A DNA stretch of 64,000 bases from Paenibacillus sp. FJAT-26967 (GTDB taxonomy: Bacteria > Bacillota > Bacilli > Paenibacillales > NBRC-103111). The stretch is from the NCBI RefSeq assembly GCF_001541095.1, contig NZ_LMXH01000001.1:1762842-1826841 (forward strand). The letters are read 5' to 3'. Under the pieces are notes generated by a model. That model saw only the letters and a list, made by a program, of their open reading frames with translations. It was not told where the DNA came from and made no database searches. The first letter of the stretch is position 1, and each line of letters begins with the position of its first letter. Below, in pieces: positions 57,999 through 64,000 of the stretch. Made by a program: the position numbers and the translations under genes.

Positions 57999-58769
57999 AT
58001 GACCAAGCTTCAACTAAAGAACCTTACTAAGTCTTTCCAGGTACAAGGGAAACGTGAAGTGCAAGTGCTGGACGGGATCGATCTGCATGTGAAAGAAGGC
58101 GAATTCGTTACCATCCTGGGACCATCCGGCAGCGGGAAGACTACCTTGTTCCACTTGATTGGCGGTTTGATCCAGCCCACGTCCGGCGGCATCTACCTGG
58201 ATGGCAGAGAGGTAACGGGAATGAAGGGTCTGGTCAGCTATATGCCGCAGCAAGCTTCTCTGTTTCCTTGGAGAAACGTTGAGGAGAATGTCATTATGAC
58301 ACGCGAAATAGCCGGCTTGCCCAAACATGAATCACTGCGGTTAGCCAGAGAATGGCTCGGCAAGGTTGGACTTCAAGGCTATGAACGTGAATTCCCGGGT
58401 GTACTATCCGGTGGTATGCAGCAGCGTGTGTCCTTTCTGCGCGCCTTACTAAGTCCGCAAGAACTCATGTGCCTGGATGAACCATTCGGGGCGCTGGACG
58501 CTCTTACCCGTGAGGATATGCAGCGCTGGCTGCTCAACATATGGGAGCGGAATAAACGTTCGGTATTGTTTATCACACACAGTCTGGAGGAAGCGCTGCT
58601 GCTCTCTGACCGGATTTATGTGCTTTCTAATAAACCGACTCGAATTGTGAGAGAAGTACGGGTGCCTTTCGAGAGGCCGCGGTCAGAGCATCTCCCGGAA
58701 GAGCCCGAATTTATCCGCATGAGAAGAGAATTATATGATTTGCTGAAAGCTGTGGATAGTGGAAGCTGA
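57999..58769 (+). CDS. thiZ: ABC transporter ATP-binding protein for the thiamine precursor, ThiZ type
   Basis: 256 residues. Walker A is GPSGSGKTT; the Q-loop is SYMPQQASLFPWRNVEENV; the signature is LSGGMQQRVSFLRALLS; Walker B is LMCLDEPFGALDALTRED; the H-loop is VLFITHSLEEALLLSDRIY. The subfamily is that of TauB/SsuB/ThiZ. CAGGGGTGAG precedes the ATG. It is the last gene of the riboswitch-controlled unit, which ends with a terminator at 58781. Confidence 0.93.
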   Translation: MTKLQLKNLTKSFQVQGKREVQVLDGIDLHVKEGEFVTILGPSGSGKTTLFHLIGGLIQPTSGGIYLDGREVTGMKGLVSYMPQQASLFPWRNVEENVIMTREIAGLPKHESLRLAREWLGKVGLQGYEREFPGVLSGGMQQRVSFLRALLSPQELMCLDEPFGALDALTREDMQRWLLNIWERNKRSVLFITHSLEEALLLSDRIYVLSNKPTRIVREVRVPFERPRSEHLPEEPEFIRMRRELYDLLKAVDSGS

Positions 58770-58780
58770 TAGATCAGACT

Positions 58781-58799
58781 CCGCGTTCCGCGGTTTTTT
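58781..58799 (+). terminator. Terminator of the thi operon
   Basis: CCGCG, TTC, CGCGG, followed by six T residues. Confidence 0.85.
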
Positions 58800-58848
58800 G
58801 TACCAATGGAGTAGGTGGAGGTTTATCTAGAAGGGGGGGGACAGCCAT

Positions 58849-59697
58849 ATGAAAGAAAGGTTAAGCGGTCAGGATATAATCATGAATGAAACGTTGCAAT
58901 TTATTGATTCTCATCTTCACATTGATCTCTATGAAGAAATGCAGAGAAATGTCATGATTCAAGAGATTGCAGACCATCCTGCCTTACGCGCTGTTATAGC
59001 TGTCTCAATGAATCTTGCTTCCAGTCTCAAAACTAAAGAGCTTGCGGAGAAGTATCCAAACCTGATTCAGCCAGCTTATGGTTTTCATCCTGAGCAGGAG
59101 CTCCCTGCCGGAGAACAGCAGCAGGAACTTCTGGTATGGATGGAGAAACATATTAAGGATGCTGTGGCGGTAGGCGAAGTGGGACTGCCTTACTATATGA
59201 GGAAGGAAGCCGAATCACAAAAGCGTTCATTTGAGCTTCAGCCTTACTACGATTTGCTGGAGAAGTTTGTTCGTTTGGCAGCCAGCCATAATAAACCTAT
59301 TATTCTTCATGCTGTATATGAGGACGCCGAACGTGTAATAGACTTGTTACAGCAGCATCACATACAACGTGCGCATTTTCATTGGTTTAAAGGTTCGGAT
59401 GAGACAGTTAACCGCATGATAGATTCGGGGTACTGTATATCCGTTACACCGGATATAGCCTATGAAGAGGACATTCAAAAACTCGTCTCGGTTTATCCGC
59501 TGGATTTGATTATGGTAGAAACCGATGGACCGTGGCCTTTTGAAGGTCAATACAAAGGCAGACTGACTCATCCTATTATGGTGGCGGATGTTGTTAGGCA
59601 TATTGCGGCCATTAAGGGAGCCGGCGTCGAAGAAACGGCAGCCCGCATCTATTCGAATACTAGCCGATTTTACAGGATCGGTGAGTATCGGGTTTAG
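58849..59697 (+). CDS. TatD-family metal-dependent hydrolase
   Basis: 282 residues; AAGGGGGGG lies upstream of ATG 58849. An alternative start at ATG 58882 gives the shorter typical N-terminus. Metal sites are FIDSHLHIDLYEEM (HxH), VGEVGLPYYM (Glu), IILHAVYEDAE (His), ARFHWF-like QRAHFHWFKGSD (His) and IMVETDGPWPF (Asp). Members are 3'-5' DNA exonucleases or DNases and may take part in repair; the exact activity here is not known. It is followed by tag after 25 bases, so both repair-type genes probably share a transcript. Confidence 0.88.
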   Translation: MKERLSGQDIIMNETLQFIDSHLHIDLYEEMQRNVMIQEIADHPALRAVIAVSMNLASSLKTKELAEKYPNLIQPAYGFHPEQELPAGEQQQELLVWMEKHIKDAVAVGEVGLPYYMRKEAESQKRSFELQPYYDLLEKFVRLAASHNKPIILHAVYEDAERVIDLLQQHHIQRAHFHWFKGSDETVNRMIDSGYCISVTPDIAYEEDIQKLVSVYPLDLIMVETDGPWPFEGQYKGRLTHPIMVADVVRHIAAIKGAGVEETAARIYSNTSRFYRIGEYRV

Positions 59698-59722
59698 CAA
59701 AAAGTTTAATCGGAGGCATTGA

Positions 59723-60292
59723 ATGGAAATGGAAATTAACCGCTGCGGATGGGTAAATAAAGACCAGTTGTACATAGATTATCATGACCATGAGTGGGGC
59801 ATTCCGGAGAAAGATGACCGGAAACTGTTCGAGATGCTCTGCTTAGAAGGAGCACAGGCAGGATTAAGCTGGTATACGGTCCTAAAGAAGAGAGAACATT
59901 ATCAGCAGGTATTCGACGGCTTTGATGCTGCCACAATTGCAAGATATAATGAAGAGAAAATCGCTGAATTGCTGGATGACCCGGGTATCATTCGCAATCG
60001 TCTTAAAGTACGGGGATTTGTTAAGAATGCACAGGCGTTTTTGAACATTCAAGAGAAACACGGCAGTTTCTCCCGGTACATTTGGCAGTTTGTAGGTGAC
60101 GAACCCGTCAAGAACCACTGGAAATCCCTCCAGGAAGTTCCTGTATCAACAGCTCAATCAGACGCTATGAGCAAAGCGCTCAAAAAAGACGGATTTACGT
60201 TTGTCGGTACTACAATCTGTTACGCCTACATGCAGGCTACAGGGATGGTCGATGACCATTTGACATCGTGTTTCAGATATTCTTCGGAATGA
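59723..60292 (+). CDS. tag: DNA-3-methyladenine glycosylase I
   Basis: 189 residues; GGAGGCATTGA precedes ATG 59723. Tag family signatures are NRCGWVNKDQLYIDYHDHEW with the zinc-binding Cys8 and a His, GIPEKDDRKLFEMLCLEGAQ, AGLSWYTVLKKREHYQQVF, then RLKVRGFVKNAQAFLNIQ and FTFVGTTICYAYMQATGMV, DDHLTSCF with the second His/Cys zinc pair. It removes 3-methyladenine from alkylated DNA. It ends at a terminator. Confidence 0.96.
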   Translation: MEMEINRCGWVNKDQLYIDYHDHEWGIPEKDDRKLFEMLCLEGAQAGLSWYTVLKKREHYQQVFDGFDAATIARYNEEKIAELLDDPGIIRNRLKVRGFVKNAQAFLNIQEKHGSFSRYIWQFVGDEPVKNHWKSLQEVPVSTAQSDAMSKALKKDGFTFVGTTICYAYMQATGMVDDHLTSCFRYSSE

Positions 60293-60356
60293 CATGTGAG
60301 AAACTGGTGGAGGATGGACGGGTGAAAGCTCGGAAGCATTCAGATAAAAAGGATTG

Positions 60357-60395
60357 AAAGGGAACCAGGATAAAGTGCCGGGGTTCCCTTTCTTT
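60357..60395 (+). terminator. Terminator after tag
   Basis: AAAGGGAACC (60357-60366) pairs with GGTTCCCTTT (60382-60391), followed by CTTT. Confidence 0.85.
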
Positions 60396-60418
60396 ACCGC
60401 GGAATAGCGATGAATTAA

Positions 60419-60718
60419 TCAAGCGTACAACAGGATTTTCTCTTCCAAGCTGGCCTTGATAAACTCAATGCGCTTACGGATGAAGAAATCGAGCGCTGCT
60501 CCTGTCAGCTCACGGGGTGAAACTCGGCTGTCTGTATCGTTATCTATAATTGTGACGGAACCGTCAGCAAAAAACTTGAAAGTCAGGTCATCCCATTGAG
60601 CATTCGTCTCACCGAGCAAGCTGTCGATCTGCCATGGATGGAGAGAATCTGTATCATTCAACATTTTCTGAAACCAAAAATCGCGTTCGATGAAGCGGAC
60701 ATTTTTCCACAGACTCAT
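60419..60718 (-). CDS. Small protein of unknown function
   Basis: 99 residues from ATG 60718 with AAGGAGGG upstream. Soluble and acidic: SLWKNVRFIERDFWFQKMLN, then DSLHPWQIDSLLGETNAQWD and FADGSVTIIDNDTDSRVSPR. It looks like a compact alpha/beta domain. I do not recognise the family. It has a good promoter of its own at 60775-60803 and sits alone. Confidence 0.7.
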   Translation of the reverse strand: MSLWKNVRFIERDFWFQKMLNDTDSLHPWQIDSLLGETNAQWDDLTFKFFADGSVTIIDNDTDSRVSPRELTGAALDFFIRKRIEFIKASLEEKILLYA

Positions 60719-60774
60719 AGCAAGACCCTCCTTGGGCCGCTTATCTTTAGATAAGCGAACGAATGTTTGTTATT

Positions 60775-60803
60775 AGTATACCAAACGTTTGTTCTGATGT
60801 GAA
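60775..60803 (-). promoter_or_regulatory. Promoter of the gene at 60419, with a palindrome in the spacer
   Basis: On the minus strand TTCACA (60803-60798), 17 bases, TATACT (60780-60775). The palindrome CAAACGTTTG (60783-60792) lies in the spacer, and a related arm CAAACATTCG follows downstream of the -10, so a TetR-like or similar repressor could bind here (inference). Confidence 0.65.
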
Positions 60804-60839
60804 GATGTTTTTCCATATTTTTTCTTAAAATGGCAATTA

Positions 60840-60975
60840 ATTATGGACAAACAATCCCCTATTATTCTCAAACTCGAAGACCTAGTCCCTCCTGTAACGC
60901 TTGTATGCCCGAGTTTGTGCATCAATCAAAAAAGCACTCCTTTCCCGTATGGGAAATGGGGTGCTTTTTTGATTG
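60840..60975 (+). ncRNA. Candidate small structured RNA
   Basis: CAAACTCG (60869-60876) pairs perfectly with CGAGTTTG (60910-60917) around 33 bases. Ten bases later begins a very strong terminator: the arms CAATCAAAAAAGCAC (60923-60937) and GTGCTTTTTTGATTG (60961-60975) enclose a further TTTCCC/GGGAAA stem. No protein-coding frame of believable composition covers it. The remaining part of 60976-61226 holds no gene that I can see. Confidence 0.45.
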
Positions 60976-61226
60976 GGCCCGACTTTGGTCCAGGTGCAGG
61001 ATGGACCCGAGATGGTTGTTCCCTTTGATGTGCGTTCGTATAATCAACTTAATTGCGCAGATCAACTTATCCATAAATGGGAGGAACATTTATAAAAGGG
61101 ATATGGTTACAATTCGGACGCTGCCCCGTTAGTTCGCGGACATTAAGTAGTGTCATCAAACCACTAAAAGGAAGAATTTTCCTGATAAGAAGCTTCAAAA
61201 AAATAGTTTGCGAGGAGATACAATAA

Positions 61227-61931
61227 GTGAAAAAGTTAATCGAATTTAAAGAAGTAACGAAAGAATACAAAATAGGAGAAGTACCGATTAAAGCTCTGGA
61301 TGGTGTTGATTTATCGATATCAGAGGGAGAATTTGTCGTTATTTTGGGTGCAAGCGGCGCGGGTAAAAGTACGATTTTAAATATACTCGGGGGTATGGAT
61401 ACGGCTACCTCAGGTCAAGTGTTTGTTGGTGATCAAGAAATTACTACTTTTAATGAAAAAAAGTTAACAGAGTACCGCGGGGAGAAAGTAGGTTTTGTAT
61501 TTCAATTCTATAACTTAATTCCAAATCTAAACGCTCTGGAAAATGTTGAATTTGCAACTGAAGTATGTACAAATCATCTGGATGCTAGAGATATACTACA
61601 TAAAGTCGGGTTGCACGAGCGGCTCCGCAATTTCCCTTCCCAGCTCTCGGGAGGCGAACAACAAAGAGTGGCGATCGCCAGAGCTGTTGCCAAAAATCCT
61701 CTGCTTTTACTCTGTGACGAACCGACAGGAGCTTTGGATTACATGACCGGCAAGGCCGTCTTAAAGCTTCTTCAGGATTTGAACAGGGAAACGGAAAAAT
61801 GCGTCGTGTTGGTCACACATAATTCCGCTATTGCTCCTATGGCTGATAAAGTGATTAAGGTGAAGAGCGGGAGGATCGAAAGCGTTACGATCAACGAGAA
61901 TAAACAAAGTGTTGAGGGGATTGAGTGGTGA
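61227..61931 (+). CDS. ABC transporter ATP-binding protein (MacB/LolD-like)
   Basis: 234 residues from GTG 61227 with GAGGAGA upstream. Walker A is GASGAGKST, the signature is [18 protein letters not shown], Walker B is [18 protein letters not shown], and the H-loop is [17 protein letters not shown]. The GALDYMTG and [20 protein letters not shown] forms are those of the MacB/LolD family whose permeases have FtsX folds. Such systems move lipoproteins, peptides or antibiotics, or sense cell-wall peptides. The permease gene overlaps it by four bases. The region is AT-richer than the window average. Confidence 0.93.
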   Translation: MKKLIEFKEVTKEYKIGEVPIKALDGVDLSISEGEFVVILGASGAGKSTILNILGGMDTATSGQVFVGDQEITTFNEKKLTEYRGEKVGFVFQFYNLIPNLNALENVEFATEVCTNHLDARDILHKVGLHERLRNFPSQLSGGEQQRVAIARAVAKNPLLLLCDEPTGALDYMTGKAVLKLLQDLNRETEKCVVLVTHNSAIAPMADKVIKVKSGRIESVTINENKQSVEGIEW

Positions 61932-64000
61932 TAATGAAATTATTTGTGAAATTGCTTAGGGATATTAAACAATCGCTCGGACAGTTTATGGCCTTAGTTT
62001 TGATAATCGCAGTAGGAGCTTTTTTCTATGCGGGGCTGGTAACATACAGTGATAAGCTTAGCGCTTATACGAAGGCTTACTTTCGAGAACATAATTTAAG
62101 TGACTTAAATGTATATTATAAGCACATTACGAAAGATGATGTGGCTGACTTAAGCCAAATTGAAGGGATAACGAAAGTTGAAGAACGTTATACCTTGGAT
62201 GCCGTGCAGGTCTTTGAAGATTACAAAGCTTCCTTAAAGATTCATTCGATCCCGGACCAAAATGAAATTAATACACTTGCTATGATGGAGGGGCGTATCC
62301 CGGCAACAATGGATGAGATTTTCTTAGATTCCCGTTATGCCAGGGAGCATCAGTATCGTGTAGGCGATCAAATCCGTATAAGTGCGAACGAAAAAGACTT
62401 TACGTTTACAATTAGCGGCTTGGGAGAAAATGTCGAGCATGTAAAAAAGAACGAAACGCAAGACCACAAAACCTACGGGGTAGCTTATATGGCCGAAGAA
62501 GCTGTACCCCAAATCGCAGGAAGTTTATTCTATAACGAAATTATCATTGATGCTGTGGAAGGTATGGATATTGACCAATTAGGTAAAACCATTGAAGCCC
62601 GGACCAAGCACCTTGCTTATTTGGATCAAGTAAGTAAAGAACGGAGTTTCGCTTACTCCAAAATCAATCAAACGATTCAAAATAATGGATTGATGAGTAA
62701 GGTTGTCCCTTTCGTTCTCTTTGTGATTTCAGCTGTTATCCTGTTTCTTACCATGTCGATGATTATAGATTCGCAAAGAAATCAAGTAGGGATCATGAAG
62801 GCTTTGGGTATTAAAGACCGAAATATCATGCTTCATTACATGGGATACCCTGTGCTTGCCGGGATTGCGGGCTCAATCCTGGGTTCTTTCGTTGCTGCTT
62901 TTGTATTTATTCCATTTGTAACTACGTCGAGTGCAAGGTCTTTCTCTCTGCCAGACATTACATACTCCCTTTCTATTTTTTCTTTCATTCCTCCTATTAT
63001 TTTCTCCAGCGCTTTTGGACTCCTTTCCTGTTACTTCAGCGGCAGAAAAATACTCAAAGAACGAGCAGCTCAGGCTATGCGACCTAAACCGCCAAAAACG
63101 ATGAAAAAGATAGGGATCGAGAGAATTCCGGGTTTATGGACGCGTATTTCTTATAGTTACAAGCTCATTCTTAGAAATATATTTTTAAATAAACAAAAAG
63201 CATTAGTGAGCTCAGTCGGTATTGTTGTAAGCACGGCTTTATTGATAACTGCTTTGGGTACGCAATCAGCCTTGTTAAAAGTAGCCAGCCAAGTTGAAGA
63301 TGTTTATTCCTATGATTTACGAGTAGATTATACGAGGGGAACGAATTCTGATTCGATTAAACTGCCCTCTGGAATTACAAAAAGTTATGATTTAGCAGCC
63401 TTTCCAGTTGTGTTCTTAAAAGATGGCGAAAAGGAGAATGCGACGTTAGTCGTTACGGAAAAAGAAAATAATCTCATTCATTTCTTTGACGAATATGACA
63501 AGAAGTTATTCTTGGAAAATAATGGTTTATTGGTACCCAAATCTTACGCCGACAACTATCAAATTGCAGAAGGGGATACCATCCAAGTAAAGTTCACAGC
63601 ACCGGAGCTTGAGAATAAAACGATAGATATGAAAGTTATACATATATCCACCCAGTATTCGAATCCCGCTTTTTATTCCACACCCGCCTATTTAAAGAGT
63701 TTTGACATAAATTACAGCCCAACCTCGCTTTTAGTTGAAGCAGACAGCCCGAAAGATCTCGCAAACGTTCGTGCCTATTTTGAACAAGATCCTCAAGTAG
63801 ACACAATTACAGACAAGCATGATCTGAAGAAAACAGCTCAATATATAGTGAAACAGAACAGTTTTGTATTTATTATGTTCATCATTTGTGCCGTTGTACT
63901 CTCCTTTGGCGCCATGTATACGATTTCTTCCATAAACATTTACGAAAGGAACCGTGAACTTGCAACACTTAAAGTTTTAGGCTACCAAAAATATAAAATA
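61928..64000 (+). CDS. FtsX-type ABC transporter permease (C-terminus beyond window edge)
   Basis: At least 691 residues from GTG 61928 (GTGA overlap with the ATPase stop, GAGGGG nine bases upstream; ATG 61934 is the alternative). An N-terminal membrane helix (FMALVLIIAVGAFFYAGLV) is followed by an extracytoplasmic MacB-like periplasmic-core domain (about 30-250). The first FtsX core follows (VPFVLFVISAVILFLTMSMI with the Q-rich QRNQVGIMKALGIKDRNIM coupling segment). A second unit begins near residue 410 and its own FtsX core starts at the window end (FVFIIMFIICAVVLSFGAMY; ELATLKVLGY). It is therefore a fused two-FtsX permease. Substrate unknown. Confidence 0.9.
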   Translation, partial: MIMKLFVKLLRDIKQSLGQFMALVLIIAVGAFFYAGLVTYSDKLSAYTKAYFREHNLSDLNVYYKHITKDDVADLSQIEGITKVEERYTLDAVQVFEDYKASLKIHSIPDQNEINTLAMMEGRIPATMDEIFLDSRYAREHQYRVGDQIRISANEKDFTFTISGLGENVEHVKKNETQDHKTYGVAYMAEEAVPQIAGSLFYNEIIIDAVEGMDIDQLGKTIEARTKHLAYLDQVSKERSFAYSKINQTIQNNGLMSKVVPFVLFVISAVILFLTMSMIIDSQRNQVGIMKALGIKDRNIMLHYMGYPVLAGIAGSILGSFVAAFVFIPFVTTSSARSFSLPDITYSLSIFSFIPPIIFSSAFGLLSCYFSGRKILKERAAQAMRPKPPKTMKKIGIERIPGLWTRISYSYKLILRNIFLNKQKALVSSVGIVVSTALLITALGTQSALLKVASQVEDVYSYDLRVDYTRGTNSDSIKLPSGITKSYDLAAFPVVFLKDGEKENATLVVTEKENNLIHFFDEYDKKLFLENNGLLVPKSYADNYQIAEGDTIQVKFTAPELENKTIDMKVIHISTQYSNPAFYSTPAYLKSFDINYSPTSLLVEADSPKDLANVRAYFEQDPQVDTITDKHDLKKTAQYIVKQNSFVFIMFIICAVVLSFGAMYTISSINIYERNRELATLKVLGYQKYKI

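Noticed and set aside
60830-61132. 100-codon and 61-codon frames over the candidate small RNA
   Set aside because: Both run through a perfect terminator hairpin, have no ribosome site, and have unlikely Cys/Trp/Arg-rich composition.

Overview
The window looks like chromosome of a Paenibacillus-type member of the Bacillales. It carries a bacilliredoxin (YtxJ/BrxC family), a FadR/Etf fatty-acid regulon of the Bacillus kind, an S-layer-homology cell-wall protein, HelD, a DUF3900 protein, strong GGAGG ribosome sites, and many GTG/TTG starts. GC content is around 50% by eye, with two clearly AT-richer islands (48241-49431 and 61227-64000). No tRNA, rRNA, transposase, prophage, CRISPR array or recognisable defence island is visible; most of the window is core metabolism.

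Left part (1-14.8 kb): an ECF sigma factor and its membrane anti-sigma factor sit divergently from a secreted protein. A hexanucleotide repeat and a bidirectional terminator follow. Then comes a compact fatty-acid beta-oxidation locus. FadR and EtfB/EtfA run leftward from a sigma-A-type promoter that carries a perfect FadR box. FadF (membrane Fe-S oxidoreductase), FadN (hydratase/3-hydroxyacyl-CoA dehydrogenase), FadA (thiolase), FadE (acyl-CoA dehydrogenase) and a long-chain acyl-CoA ligase run rightward and end at a terminator. Together they activate a fatty acid, degrade it to acetyl-CoA, and pass electrons through Etf and FadF to quinone.

14.8-31 kb: thioesterase, an orphan half-size ChrA, the bacilliredoxin, an EamA exporter, a glnQHMP-type amino-acid ABC operon, an M20 amidohydrolase, an SGNH hydrolase, TrhA/hemolysin III, a second (arginine-type artPQR) ABC operon, tandem DegV/FakB-like proteins, and HelD. 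Both ABC operons have an intrinsic terminator directly after the binding-protein gene.

31-48 kb: a 1506-residue SLH-anchored propeller protein, a MOSC protein, a metallophosphoesterase, a small DMT-like protein, topoisomerase III with a long low-complexity tail, uracil-DNA glycosylase, a 14-bp tandem repeat, an unassigned ion-transporter-type permease, DUF3900 and bPH proteins. A membrane L,D-transpeptidase lies behind two helically phased palindromes, and an orphan divergent IF-3 paralogue follows.

48-64 kb: an AT-rich membrane-anchored orphan, an M29 aminopeptidase, an MFS transporter, uridine kinase, small proteins including a 46-residue ORF, a patatin, a TPP-riboswitch-controlled thiYXZ-type operon with a YqgV-type thiamine-binding protein, a TatD-type hydrolase, 3-methyladenine glycosylase I, a possible small RNA, and an AT-rich ABC-ATPase/FtsX-permease pair that runs off the right edge.

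The observations most worth following are the orphan IF-3 paralogue, the paired palindromes before the L,D-transpeptidase, the consolidated fad locus, the candidate small RNA near 60.9 kb, and the overlapping inverted repeats of the sigma-factor promoter region. I did not find a clearly undescribed multi-gene system. All similarity statements are from recognition of sequence and motifs; no database search was run.
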